Assembly: GCA_917880885.1 (NCBI GenBank)
Contig: OU862906.1
Coordinates: 59,252,665-59,316,664, forward strand
Origin: Limnephilus marmoratus
Taxonomy: Eukaryota > Arthropoda > Insecta > Trichoptera > Limnephilidae
Direction of reading: 5' to 3'
DNA: 64,000 nt
The notes beneath the pieces were generated by a model that saw only the letters and a program-made list of their open reading frames with translations, was not told the origin of the DNA and did not search any database. Position 1 is the first letter of the stretch. Each line of letters starts with the position of its first letter. Both the position numbers and the translations under genes were made by a program. Of the stretch, positions 1-10,688 are shown piece by piece.

Positions 1-3000
1 TAACCCCAGGGACCCATAACCTATTACCCTGAGATCTGAAATCTCTAGTCATTACTTTCTGACCTATATTAAAACCTGATTTAACTCTACCCTTATATTG
101 TCTTTTCTGATTGTTTTGGCTCTGAGTAACCTTTTTTATTACTTTGTTTCGTCGAGTAGAACCTGAACTACCCGTTCTATCCTCAATTTTCCTTGGAATC
201 AGAGAGTCAAATACTGTTCTAATTTTTCTACCCATTAATAATACAGATGGCTCACATCCTGTTGTTGCGTGAACTGTATTCCTATAGTCTGCTAAAAAGT
301 TACCTAACTTTTCTTTATAATCTGAAGGAAATCCATTATGTTTACAAATTTTTTTAAGGAAATTTTTACAAGTCTTTACTGTAGCTTCAGCTTGCCCGTT
401 GCTACTAGGGTGATTGACTGGACTAGTGATATGTTCTATCCCATTTTTCTTACAAAAATTTTCAAAATCCTCAGAACAAAAACACGTACCATTATCACTA
501 ACTAAAGTTGCAGGAAAACCAAATTGCGAAAATAATCTATGAAGTATTTCGATATTTTCTTTTGAAGACAGACTGTTTACTTCCAGACACTCAATCCACT
601 TTGAAGAAGAGTCTACCACCACTAAAAAATTTTTGTTATATAAACTACCATGATCAATATGTACCCTGAACCATACTTCAGGTTCATATGGCCACACTGC
701 TAAAGAACTCTTTTGTGATTCTGGTTTAATTTCTAAACAATCTCTACAATTTTCCGTTATTTTCTCCAAATCTTGATTAATTTTTGGCCACCAGACAAAG
801 CTTTTTGCAATACCTTTAGTCTTAAAAACCCCTAAATGAGATCTATGTAACATCTTTAAAACCTCTTGTCTTAAAGACTCAGGTACAACAACCCTATGTT
901 GATATAAAACACACCCATTTATCAAAGACAATTCTAACCTTTTTTCCCAAAAAATTCTAATAAAGTTACCACTTTGTGCCTTTTTTACTGATGCTGGCCA
1001 ACCTTCGATAAGAAAATTTTTTACTTGACCTAACACATCATCCTTTTCGGTTTCGCTTTTTATCACGTCTAAAGACAAATTAAACCCATTATTCTCGAAA
1101 TAATTAATGTAATCAGACTCTATCTCATCTTCACAGCTAACCTTTTCAATCGGACACCTGCTCAGAAAGTCTGAACAATTATTTTTCGATTTTACATATT
1201 CAATTTTAAAATTAAACGAACCTAACATAATAGCATATCTCTGTAACCTTGACGCGGCAATCTTAGGTACTTCTTTATTTTCACCTAAAATTCTCACTAA
1301 CGGCTGATTATCCACAGCTAAAATAAATTCTCTGCCGTACAAATATTGATAAAACTTCTTAATTCCAAAAATAATTGCTGTTGCTTCAATATCTAGAATA
1401 GAATAATTCTTTTCCGCTTTAGTTAAAGTTCTGCTTGCGAACCCAATCGGTCTTTCTACGCCATTTTGAAACCTATGAAGTAATGTTGCTGCTACCCCAT
1501 TAAAACTACCATCTGTGACAAGTTTCACAGGTATATTTTCGTCAAAATGCGTTAAAATCCTATCCGAAGTTAATATTCTTTTAATTATCGCAAAACTATT
1601 TTCTTGTTCCGTACCCCATTGAAACTTAACATCTTTTTTAAGTAATTCGTATAATGGTGACAATATATTTGCCATATTTGGAATAAAATTACGATAATAA
1701 CTAATCATACCTAATAAACTTCTTAAATTATTTAAATCACTAGGTGCTGGTGCATTTAAAATGGCTTCTTTATTCCGTTCACACGGTTGAATCCCTTGTT
1801 CACTTATTTTATAACCTAAAAACTCAATAACTTTTAAATTGAATTCACACTTGTCACTATTCACTGTTAGATTACAATGTTTCAACCTTTCTAACACGAC
1901 ACATACGTTTTTCTCTAAATCGTCTTCGTCTTCCCCTATCACGATAATATCATCCAAATAAAACGTCATGTTCTGTAATCCTGACAAACAATTTGCCATT
2001 GCCTTTGCAAATATAGCTGGCGCGGGAGATAACCCGTACACTAACCGCTTATACTGAAACAATCCTAAATGGGTATTGATTGTTGTAAAACGCCTACACT
2101 CCTTTTTTAAAACAAATTGACTATACGCCGATTTAAGATCGATTTTTGCAAAAACTTTCCCACCATTTACTTTCGTTAATAGCTCCTCTATCCTAGGTAA
2201 TGGATATTTGTCAACTAATAACTGATTATTCACTGTCGATTTATAATCACCACATAATCTAATACTACCGTTTTTCTTAATTACTGGAACAATTGGACTT
2301 GCAAACTCACTAAACTGGACTTGTTCTATAATACCGTCTGACAGTAAACTATCTAACTCCCTTTCGACTTTTTCTTTCAAAGCGAACGGCATAACTCTGT
2401 GATTACGAAATATCGGAATAGCGGTCTCTTTTAAAGTTAAATTCACTTCGTACTTATTAAATTTTCCTAGTTTATCCGTAAAAACTTCCGGGAATTTTTT
2501 TACTAATCGCTGCTTCAAAGTATTCTGTTTTATACTGTTTACGATTCCGTTAATCCCGACGTTAAAAAGATTCATAAAATCACGCCCCACTATCGATAAC
2601 GAAGCACTTGTGACAACAACAAATTTCAAATTGTGACACTGACCGTTAAATTCCACTTGTGGCGTAATTGTACCTACCACTTTCACGAGCGTATTGTCAA
2701 AACCCCGTAGACTAATGTCTTCGTGCACTAGCTTGATTCTACTGAATTTACTGAAATAACACTCCTTGGAAATTACGCAACAAGATGCTCCAGAATCTAC
2801 CATGAATTTACTCTTGATCCCGTCTAGTGAAACTTCAATAAAAAATGGTTCGACACTATTAACTTCACCCAACTTTGTGTCCGACAACAAAGTATTCACA
2901 CTCTTACGTGTTGAGGAACGCTTGCACTGTTTTGCGAGATGACCCTTCGTACTGCAAATTTTACATAAATAATTTTTATATCTACATTCCGTCGCGATGT

Positions 3001-3700
3001 GATTATTGTGACCACAAACGGTACAATTTTGTTTCACAGCGTTCGCTGGCGACTGTGACCGTGCCCTGTTGCTATGCCCGAAACGCTTCACGTCTCTGTC
3101 TTTCACACGCGAATTATTAAAAGAGAGTCGACCGGCCTTGAGCTGTACATTAGCGTAAACCGTATTATCAACTCGGGACTGCGCTTGAGTTGAAGCTACG
3201 AGGTCAATGCACTCGGCGACTTGTAAACATTTTTCGAACGAGTATAATTCACCCTCGAGAAATAATTTTTCCCTTACCTTTCCTGGTTTACAACCCAAAA
3301 CAAAGAAATCCCTTAAATTTACTGATAAACTATTCCCAAATTTGCAATTAGTAGAAAGAGACTTTAACCGCACTGCAAACTCACGGATTGATTCGTCATT
3401 TCTTTGTTTAGCACTGTAAAACTTAGATCTCTCTTCAAAAAAACATTTCGTTGAACAACAATACTCATCAAGTTTAGATATCAAATCTTCTAACTTAATA
3501 TCTGTTACCTTTTTAGGAATGCACAAATTAACCAATAAGGAAAAACAATCATCTTTCAATGCATTCAGGAAAATAGCCCTTTTTTTATCATCCGATGCAA
3601 ACTTTTCATCATTCACGAGGAGAAATTGTCCGAGGCGGACCTTGAAGTTCTCCCAGTTCCCGTCACGCAAACTGAAGGACTCCAATCCTCGAGACTCCAT
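1..3700 (-). CDS. Ty3/gypsy Gag-Pol polyprotein, intact but cut by window edge
   Basis: This is the coding region of an LTR retrotransposon: Gag packages the RNA, and protease, reverse transcriptase, RNase H and integrase copy and insert it. From an ATG at 3700 the frame stays open for 1233 codons to the left edge. Seen in order: Gag with two CX2CX4HX4C zinc knuckles at residues about 226-239 and 246-259; protease DSGA near 302; RT with YLDD at 581-584; RNase H with TDGS near 730; integrase HHCC zinc finger from about 952; and catalytic D1016, D1069 and E1105 with exact D(35)E spacing. The motifs checked all lie in one frame, so Gag and Pol are fused without a frameshift. The start was chosen as the ATG opening the Gag-like segment; it lies about 460 bases after the PBS. 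Clade, envelope gene and 3' LTR cannot be judged because the element leaves the window. Confidence 0.93.
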   Translation of the reverse strand, partial: MESRGLESFSLRDGNWENFKVRLGQFLLVNDEKFASDDKKRAIFLNALKDDCFSLLVNLCIPKKVTDIKLEDLISKLDEYCCSTKCFFEERSKFYSAKQRNDESIREFAVRLKSLSTNCKFGNSLSVNLRDFFVLGCKPGKVREKLFLEGELYSFEKCLQVAECIDLVASTQAQSRVDNTVYANVQLKAGRLSFNNSRVKDRDVKRFGHSNRARSQSPANAVKQNCTVCGHNNHIATECRYKNYLCKICSTKGHLAKQCKRSSTRKSVNTLLSDTKLGEVNSVEPFFIEVSLDGIKSKFMVDSGASCCVISKECYFSKFSRIKLVHEDISLRGFDNTLVKVVGTITPQVEFNGQCHNLKFVVVTSASLSIVGRDFMNLFNVGINGIVNSIKQNTLKQRLVKKFPEVFTDKLGKFNKYEVNLTLKETAIPIFRNHRVMPFALKEKVERELDSLLSDGIIEQVQFSEFASPIVPVIKKNGSIRLCGDYKSTVNNQLLVDKYPLPRIEELLTKVNGGKVFAKIDLKSAYSQFVLKKECRRFTTINTHLGLFQYKRLVYGLSPAPAIFAKAMANCLSGLQNMTFYLDDIIVIGEDEDDLEKNVCVVLERLKHCNLTVNSDKCEFNLKVIEFLGYKISEQGIQPCERNKEAILNAPAPSDLNNLRSLLGMISYYRNFIPNMANILSPLYELLKKDVKFQWGTEQENSFAIIKRILTSDRILTHFDENIPVKLVTDGSFNGVAATLLHRFQNGVERPIGFASRTLTKAEKNYSILDIEATAIIFGIKKFYQYLYGREFILAVDNQPLVRILGENKEVPKIAASRLQRYAIMLGSFNFKIEYVKSKNNCSDFLSRCPIEKVSCEDEIESDYINYFENNGFNLSLDVIKSETEKDDVLGQVKNFLIEGWPASVKKAQSGNFIRIFWEKRLELSLINGCVLYQHRVVVPESLRQEVLKMLHRSHLGVFKTKGIAKSFVWWPKINQDLEKITENCRDCLEIKPESQKSSLAVWPYEPEVWFRVHIDHGSLYNKNFLVVVDSSSKWIECLEVNSLSSKENIEILHRLFSQFGFPATLVSDNGTCFCSEDFENFCKKNGIEHITSPVNHPSSNGQAEATVKTCKNFLKKICKHNGFPSDYKEKLGNFLADYRNTVHATTGCEPSVLLMGRKIRTVFDSLIPRKIEDRTGSSGSTRRNKVIKKVTQSQNNQKRQYKGRVKSGFNIGQKVMTRDFRSQGNRLWVPGV

Positions 3701-4157
3701 GTTCCCAATGCCCAGAAGGTACCCAAATAGAGAGAAAGAAAACAGAAAAAACAAAAACTTCCCAATGAGGCTTCTTCTTCTGCCGTCTGCTCCCTGGACC
3801 CTGCTCCGGAAACTGCTCCTTGACCCTGTGAATTGATGGCTCCTTCCAGACCCGTCACACAGTAACACCGATGGCTACCCCAGATCACTCCTGCGACCTG
3901 GATCTCCGATCCTTGACCCTCAGAGATGTCGATTGACGCTGGACCTCCCGTGCTTCCCCCTTCCGAAAAGCTGGCTGGCTCCAGTGTCTTCTTGCACTTC
4001 ACTCCTTGCAGTGAAGTGTTGGAATAATTTCGGTCCGGCCTTTCTTACCGACCCGAAATAATAATGTTACCGCGTATTTTTGCCAAATTTTTGTGCCAAA
4101 TTTTTTTGCGCGTCGATTCTTTTCGCGATATTTCTGCCGTATTGTGCAGAATCGTGT

Positions 4158-4173
4158 ACCGTAGGCTGCGCCA
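4158..4173 (-). promoter_or_regulatory. Primer-binding site of the gypsy element
   Basis: The minus strand immediately after the LTR reads TGGCGCAGCCTACGG. It starts with the TGG complementary to a tRNA CCA end. The first ten bases resemble the serine-tRNA primer sites of some insect gypsy elements; the tRNA identity is an inference. Confidence 0.6.
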
Positions 4174-4241
4174 CTGTTAAATACAGACTCGAGTGTAGGC
4201 GAGGTTATTTATAAATAATGCGCGTATTGGCCATATGGATA

Positions 4242-4247
4242 TTTATT
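4242..4247 (-). promoter_or_regulatory. LTR poly(A) signal AATAAA
   Basis: AATAAA on the minus strand, about 80 bases downstream of the TATA box and inside the LTR, as expected for the R region that sets the RNA 3' end. Confidence 0.5.
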
Positions 4248-4323
4248 ATAAGTAATGGCTATAAATACGTCCTAACTAACGTGTTGGCGGTTGGAAAAAG
4301 AGAGTGAGGAGAGGCCTGCATCT

Positions 4324-4334
4324 CCTTTTATATG
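4324..4334 (-). promoter_or_regulatory. LTR TATA box
   Basis: The minus strand reads CATATAAAAGG, a strong TATA box, 65-75 bases inside the LTR from its outer end. It would direct transcription towards gag-pol. Confidence 0.65.
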
Positions 4335-4399
4335 CGGGATCACCTGTCTCGCTCTTGTATGGCCGGAAACAGGTGTGCCACCCTAAAACCTCTCTCACA

Positions 4400-5174
4400 A
4401 CTTATTTTGTAGAAAAACAGAAAAAAGAACTTAATGTACCTGTATAAGCACTGGGAAAAGGGTAAGTTATTAATTAGACAGCATTATGGATTTATGAAAG
4501 AGGCAACTTGAAATTGCTTGGGCCAATTGAGTGATGTACTGGAAGGTTCCCGCTAGAGGCTACCTTTGTTATATAACATAGGAACTCCTTTTTGCTGCGT
4601 CAACGAATGATGTGTACAGACGATGTGCTTATAGAGGCACTATTGTTGTATTCCGTAATTATTTTAGTTGCGAAAACAGACGAAACAAGAATTTACAAGC
4701 ATTACATACGAGAATGTTTGATTCATATCTCTGCGTATCAGTGATTTACAAGTTCTACCGCAGGGCGGCAGTAACACACCAACTGCGCACGAATTCTGCG
4801 CACAGGGCAATTATGCTCCAAATGGCTAGCTTCCGCCGTGTGTAAAAAAACGTTGGAGATTTCGCGCGCACGCAATGCTTCTGGGATGTTCGAAAATGGC
4901 GGGCGGCGCAAATTATGATGCAATGTTGATACAATTTTCGACAGGGGTTTTTATGAATTTTGTAGCTTCCGCACGTAATAGGTACAATATTTTGAACCGT
5001 AATAGTTAGTATTACAGAATAACATAATTTACAATAATAGAATATCGATGGATATTCCGTAAGTACATGCTAGAAGCCACAAAATTTTGCCATTAAAGAG
5101 ATTTCTTATAGCTCGAGAATCTTGCTCGAGGTCATCACAGTGCCAGTTAGGGTAAAAATCCAAAAAAAAAAAAC
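4400..5174. other. Unassigned; possibly leader of the 5.2-kb LTR family
   Basis: No gene is recognised. Short open frames here show no family features. Because a minus-strand LTR and PBS lie just to the right (5175-6088), this could be the start of that element's internal region, into which the gypsy element inserted. Evidence is positional only. Confidence 0.3.
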
Positions 5175-5255
5175 TTCCACGTTATAGCGTCAGTGCTAAC
5201 ACAACGTGGGGGAAAAGATGGTGAGAAAAAAAATGCCCCAGAGTTGGCGCGCCAG
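5175..5255 (-). promoter_or_regulatory. Doubled LTR-end/PBS module
   Basis: The PBS next to the LTR occupies about 5236-5255. A second copy lies at about 5175-5192 (minus TGACGCTATAACGTGGAA), preceded by another LTR end TGTTAGCA (5194-5201). So the LTR-end plus PBS junction is repeated about 63 bases apart. The same arrangement occurs in the LARD. Confidence 0.5.
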
Positions 5256-6088
5256 TGCTAACAACCTGGCAGCGGCTACATGGTGTCAGAGTTGCGCTCG
5301 GGGACTACGCCCCGTATAGGAACCAGAACCTCGCTGGGCCCGGGTGCCACCAGGAGGGCGGCACCACAGGGCGGGCTCCGACCTACCTTGCAGGCGGCTA
5401 GCTCGAACCAACGGCAAGCAGAGGAGACCCTCGTCATCAGGGTGGTGTGGTCGCCGGTAGGCTGTTTGGAATGTTTTACATGGGGGAAATACTGGCCGTG
5501 ATCACCCTCGAACAATCTCCTCAATAAAAGAACGGTATTTAGGTAAAACAAACAAAATGTATTGTGGGAAAACACAGAAATACAAGGTTAAAAGGCAGTT
5601 CCTGGCTAGAATGTCCCTACACGGCAAGTTTCTCAACTTGTCCTCTCTGGGGTCGTCATTGCTCAGGTAAAATCGCGAGGGCAAATAGAACACATTAATT
5701 TAAGGGGGCTTACTGCGATGGAGGCGGCAGGTCCAATCCTCGTCCGCAGCAGAGGGGATCTCATTCCAACAGGAGACTCCAGGTGAAACGTCCCACACAC
5801 GTAAAAATTGTCACTGTACTTTAAATTACGCCTCGGCCTTGTCTGCCGTAGCATCTAGAACACGCATTTGCGTATTAAATTCCCGACGCCATATTGCGTC
5901 GCGGATGACTTGGGCCACAAAGGTGCCCTGCGGAGAGAATTTCTCCTTAACAAAACAATCGACTGTTCGCGGAGCGCTCTACCTAGGAAGTGTGGAGAGT
6001 CGGTGGCTTCGCCGACCGTTGCTCGCATTTGGCTCCACTAGCGCGCGCGGCGCGCTTGCGACGAAAGAGCGAAACTGTAGTCTGTGCA
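5256..6088 (-). repeat. LTR of a second LTR-retrotransposon family
   Basis: The inner end is supported: on the minus strand the sequence ends GTTGTTAGCA, then one base, then a lysine-tRNA-like PBS starting TGGCGCGCCAAC. The outer end is less sure; TGCACAGACTACAG at 6088 gives a TG start. Interior GC-rich stretches have no family features. No matching partner LTR was seen in the window, so it may be a remnant. The layout of its inner end closely resembles that of the LARD at 25831-25893. Confidence 0.5.
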
Positions 6089-6105
6089 GTGGCGTGGGTG
6101 AATAA

Positions 6106-6790
6106 TTAGTAGGGGCTTATTTGTGCATCGTAACAATATCTCAAAATATTCCTACTTCTATTTCCATTTTTATATTCAATTACTCTAGCTATACTACTTC
6201 TTAAAAATACTACATCATTTTCTAATCTAATCTGCCATTCTGGTTTACTATAACTATATGATCTATCATCAGAGGACATTAATTTAACTCCTAACTTATT
6301 ACATATAGTGATAGCACTAGCGTACACTATTGTATGAAGATCTAAAAAACTAATATCGTCAAATATTATTTTTGGTAAAATTAAATTATTTAATTCAAAA
6401 ATTAATTTAGATAATTTCTTTGACTATGCAATTTTGGTAATTTTGGTCTAACTGTGGGCTCTATATCTATATATCTATTTATATTATTTTGAAGCAAGTT
6501 AGCTAATTCTATTACATTATCATCTAGTTAGTTTAAATTTGCAATATTGATTTCCCTAAGATTATGAATAATGTCTAAGTTATTTGAATCTACTGAAATA
6601 TCATTGGATTCTACTACTAGAATATTATCTAAACTATCTTCATTCAATGCATCTAATATAACATTACTACTCGTATTAATTTGTTCTAAATTATTCTCCA
6701 ATTGCAATCTATCTGCTACTTCTTTTCTTATCTTTTCTACAGGAATTAAATTATTTTTATCTATTGTTATTAGTTGCAATATTATTATTC
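6106..6790 (-). pseudogene. R2-superclade LINE, decayed N-terminal region
   Basis: Minus-strand pieces resemble the part upstream of RT in R2/R4 (Dong)-like non-LTR elements: a segment with YASAITICNKLG, then KPEWQIRLE and a charged LR...ARV helix ending near 6106. The pieces lie in different frames with stops between 6327 and 6528, so the copy is dead. No RT core is present. Family assignment rests on remembered resemblance, without alignment. Confidence 0.45.
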
Positions 6791-7971
6791 ACTTACTCAA
6801 GTGATAACATTGATAACATAATTGAGCATGAATTCACTCACCAAACACAAGAGCCTTGTCTCTTTATGTTGAGGAATTACGTTTATTATTATATTCATAT
6901 TACAAATTTGTTTAACATGTAAAAAAATGTATAATTATTGTAAAAATATACAAATATTAAATAAATAAAATAAATTTTTTAAAAAAGTTTGAACCCGTGG
7001 ATTGAAAAAAAATGAAAATTTTAACAATTTTTTTATTATGTATGAATGATGTGTTTTCTTTCCATTATTTTTTTACTAAAAAAATTATAGTAGGTATGTG
7101 ACTTACAAAAAGATCCTGACATATCATCAAAAACATTAATTCCACTGATTAATATATCATTTTCAGTAACAGGGCTCTGTGAAGTTTAACTAAGAACATC
7201 TCAGTAAACACCGTTATTAGAGACTCGTCATTCGGAAAAGTACAAACAACGCGCAACGGTTAACTTGAACTGCAAAGCATTGCAAGAGACAAAGAAACGG
7301 TTGTCATTGAATGGGATATATATATTTCAGAACGAGATTCGAGCTCGTTGGTCCTGTTTACTTAAAACATTTCCACGGGTGGAAACTAAATAAGCTCGTT
7401 GGTTCCAGGAGAGATGTTTGTCTTATTACAAGTTTTCCCAGGAGCAAAGTTTAATTTCATAATTTAAGACCCCTTTGCACTTTTCACAGCGCAGCAAGAA
7501 TACAATTTCATCCGTAAATAATATAAATCTCGAAACTCTTTGTTATGTTTTTTGGCTAATTGTTTCAACGTAAACTTTATGATGATGATAAGATAATGAA
7601 CTTTGCGAGAGTTTATTCTTAGAAATTTATTTTAAGAATAAGCTCAAAAAACTTTTATTTTGTTCTTGCTTTTAAAACTTTTTTCATCAGTACTATATAA
7701 TGAACTATAAAAAAGCCGGAAAAACATATTTTAATAAATACGGAAAATATTAAATTTTACGAAATTTAACATTAATTAAGAAAATGGAATAAATAAAGAT
7801 ATATGAATACTGCCGGTGAACGACCCGTACTGCCTGGGATTTTGGAACTCTTTGAAGTAAGTTCTCTGAAATTAAGTCAAAATGTAACAAAATTGCTTTT
7901 CTAAAATGCGTTAATTATCTCAAACTTTATTAATACTTACGTCGAAAAAGTTCCTATGTAGACCAATGGCG
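6791..7971. other. Unassigned AT-rich stretch
   Basis: No open frame with family features, tRNA or clear repeat was seen. A phrase containing gagctcgttggt near 7340 partly recurs near 7395, a short degenerate repeat. Confidence 0.4.
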
Positions 7972-8225
7972 GTCCGTGAGTTTTCAGTGAGCTAAAGTTT
8001 TAAGATTGAAAAATACAACGTTATTGATGTTTTTGTAGCTGAAAACTAATTTTAATTTTTTTTTCAATATTCAATTTTTTGTATGAAGATGTACTAAAAA
8101 TCTTCATCCAAAATATTGATATTATGAAAAAAAAAAATCATTTTCAGCTACAACAACATCAAAAACGTCGTATTTTTCAATTATTTTTTAATCTTAACAT
8201 TCTAGCTCACTGAAAACTCACGGAC
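7972..8225. repeat. Foldback MITE
   Basis: An imperfect palindrome. The left arm (about 7972-8065, starting gtccgtgagttttcagtg) is repeated inverted at about 8130-8225 (ending cactgaaaactcacggac). The centre is AT-rich with no coding capacity. Long arms and small size fit a non-autonomous foldback element; no target duplication was identified. Confidence 0.65.
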
Positions 8226-8704
8226 TGATGTAGACCTCTGTTACTCAATGAAGATTGAACGACGTCATTAAAAGTATCACGAAGATAGTTGAAAGGAACT
8301 ATTTCGAAAAAAATATTATAAGCTTTAGAGAGAAATTATTCATCTTCGGGATTCATATTCATCTCCTATCGGACGCTTACTACTTGCTTTAGGGGATTAT
8401 ATTCAGTCAGGAGGCCAAAACAACGATTTTTCAAAAAAAAATCCTGAAAAGACTTTTAAATTTATTAATGTAAAAATTTGAACACATATTATGATAACTT
8501 TTAACTAAATTTTAACATTTTCGAATTTGTAAAATGGCTGCTTCTCAAAAAAAAAATCGATTTTTTACTTAACTTCTAACCAAACTGGAGGTTACATTGG
8601 AATCAAGAGGTTTTGATCCGAGAAAGTATGGCGCCAAGTGATTTGGCACTGGTCCAGAGTTTAGTTCGCGATCGCCTCGAAAAAGAAAACCACCGGAAAG
8701 AGGA
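8226..8704. other. Unassigned
   Basis: No recognisable gene or repeat; several A- and T-runs. Confidence 0.4.
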
Positions 8705-9749
8705 AATCTAATAGATATTGTGATTATTGTGAAGTATCTATACACATTTATAGGGAAGAAGCTACGAGTAAAGCAAATATCAATATAAACATACTCAAAA
8801 CATGGTTTGACCTTAATTGTCTCTCACTAAACACTGAGAAAACATATTTTATCCCATTCTCTTTGAAAGAAAAAAATGTCGAAAACAGTATTACAATTAA
8901 AATCCATTAATCGCAATGTGAAAACAAAAAGGAATGCGACAGTGAAATTTGATAAACAAATAACATGCAAAAATAGTATAAAGTATCTGGGTGTCATAGT
9001 AGATAGACACTTAAAATGGAAAGAACAAGTCCAAAATACAGTAAACAGAATAAGAAAACTTGTATACATATTTATTAGACTGAGAAACATCTTATCATCC
9101 AGTATGTTTATAATATAATAATAATAATAATAATGTTTGTTCCAGGATGTGGGGAGGATAGTGCAATCCCACACGTCCCATAAAGTTGTACATATTTACA
9201 GAACAGATAAAGAAAAAAAAATTAAAAAAAAAAAAAACATACGCGATAATAGAAGTAAAATAAATAATCAATTATAATGTAGGACGTGGTCTGGAGTGAG
9301 CTCGGGCCCAGCGCTCGCTCAGGAGTAAAACTATCTATTTCTCTCTTGTCCAATCTATTCTACAATATGGTATAATCGGATGGGGTGGGACCTTCAAAAC
9401 TAACCTCTTACCTGTAGAAAGGGTACAGAGGTTGATTTTGAAAGTCATCTTACGAAAACCATCTGTATTTCCAACAACACAGCTATTTGACTCTTTTAGG
9501 GTTCTCAGTCTACATAAAATTTTCAAAAAGAACTCATTATTACAAACTCATAAAGATCATTTCAATCCATCAACAACAACATTCACAAACATAAACAACC
9601 GACCACGATCACGTGGCAATTTAGAAATTCCAAAATTTAAAACGAGTGCTTCCCAACTCCATTATGCTTATCAAGGTATAAAATTTTTCAATGCTCTCCT
9701 GTATAAAATCAAGTCTGAAAAAATTATAAAGTTTTTAAATCCCAAATAA
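8705..9749 (+). pseudogene. Non-LTR retrotransposon RT, 5'-truncated and broken
   Basis: The C-terminal half of a LINE reverse transcriptase of the Jockey/CR1-like kind. It starts just after the catalytic YADD region (DIVIIVKYL near 8716), continues with LNTEKTYFIPF near 8840 and IKYLGVIVDRHLKWKEQ near 8985, then resumes with ILQYGIIGWGG near 9355 and the C-terminal domain to a stop at 9749. A frameshift near 8880-8920 and a roughly 210-base insertion (9110-9325) break the frame. It cannot make enzyme. Clade is inferred from the YGIIGW and KYLGV motifs. Confidence 0.75.
9110..9325. other. Insertion inside the LINE fragment
   Basis: A sequence starting with a TAA-repeat and containing A-runs and a GC-rich end (gctcgggcccagcgctcg) separates two parts of the same RT domain. 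No ends or target duplication are clear. Confidence 0.4.
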
Positions 9750-9902
9750 AACAACTAATAGACCAACCCGACATTAATTATAAATTTTAAATTCATCATC
9801 ACAATAATAAAAAAATATAAAACTAGAACATATCCTCTAAAAATATTTCATCAGCAAATCAAATTGAAAGCAAAGTACATACGCGTTATTTGTAGGCACA
9901 AA

Positions 9903-10688
9903 ATAGGCCACTTGCATGGATTTCATAACGACTTGGAAAAAATCATGTGGATAGATCTTTTTACCAAGATTAAGAAAAAGTTAGTAAAATTGTTTAGAAA
10001 TGTACAGTTATTGTTATTTTTAAATAAATAAATCCATTATTTAGGCTCGTGACGTCACTACATGAAAATGTCCCGTCTCCGAAAATGTTCCTATTATTTT
10101 TTTAAAATTCCACACTGATTTATTTTTTTATATGGCATCACTTTGATTTCAGGCGAATTTTTGAATTCGTTCACTAGATTTATTGTTTGTTCTCTGCGAA
10201 CTTATCATTTGATTTCACTTTTTGACAGATGCTCTGAAGAGAACCCCGTACTTTTAATGATCTACGGGGTTCTCTTCAGAATGTGCAGATGATGTCGGTA
10301 CGTGTTTTAGAGGTATAATGATTATGGTGCTGATTTTAACAAAATTAAATTTTATAATATTCTTATTATTATTATAATTTACAAGTACAAGTTATTACAT
10401 TGAATTTAGTATTATAAACGCTGTTCATTATAATGATTTATGGTCAATAAGATGGATCAAGGAAAAAAAATATTTATGAGATGTAATATTTTTGGTATGC
10501 CTCGTTATTCTTCTGTGCAATTCGTGTGGAAAACGTTATTTTTTTTTTAAATGATTTTCGGCTATGTAATTATCGTTTTTTCACGCCTATAAAATTATGT
10601 CCCGTCTTTCCGGTTTATAAAAAATGGTCTGATTTATCGGATTGAAATTTTCAAAAAATTTTTAAAAAATGTGATGCAAGTGGCCTAT
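9903..10688. mobile_element. Candidate TIR element (about 786 bp)
   Basis: The 15-base ATAGGCCACTTGCAT at 9903-9917 occurs inverted at 10674-10688 (atgcaagtggcctat). No transposase frame lies between. Target duplication is unclear; the inverted ends and size suggest a non-autonomous DNA transposon. Confidence 0.4.
10233..10280. other. Perfect 18-bp hairpin
   Basis: TCTGAAGAGAACCCCGTA (10233-10250) is followed by a 12-base loop and its exact reverse complement (10263-10280). No T-run follows, so it is not an obvious terminator. It lies inside the 9903-10688 element. Confidence 0.7.

Larger units (their letters stand above)
1..4399 (-). mobile_element. Ty3/gypsy LTR retrotransposon, 5' LTR to integrase
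   Basis: Reading on the minus strand: 5' LTR (4399-4175), primer-binding site (about 4173-4158), untranslated leader (4157-3701), then fused Gag-Pol. The unbroken frame, LTR promoter and poly(A) signals suggest a recently inserted and possibly autonomous copy. The 3' LTR and target duplication lie beyond base 1. Just outside the LTR, from 4400, the flank reads acttat; the matching duplication should follow the missing 3' LTR. Confidence 0.9.
4175..4399 (-). repeat. 5' LTR of the gypsy element (225 bp)
   Basis: On the minus strand this begins TGTGAGAGAGG and ends GTATTTAACA, so it has TG...CA ends. The PBS follows after one base. It carries a TATA box and, further downstream, an AATAAA signal in the order expected for U3-R-U5. 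The partner LTR is outside the window, so boundaries rest on the TG/CA ends and the PBS. Confidence 0.8.

Noticed and set aside
3613..4002. 129-codon minus frame upstream of gag
   Set aside because: It overlaps the Gag start in a different frame and shows no family features.
5280..5575. GC-rich opposing frames as coding exons
   Set aside because: They lie within an LTR and are open on both strands because of base composition.
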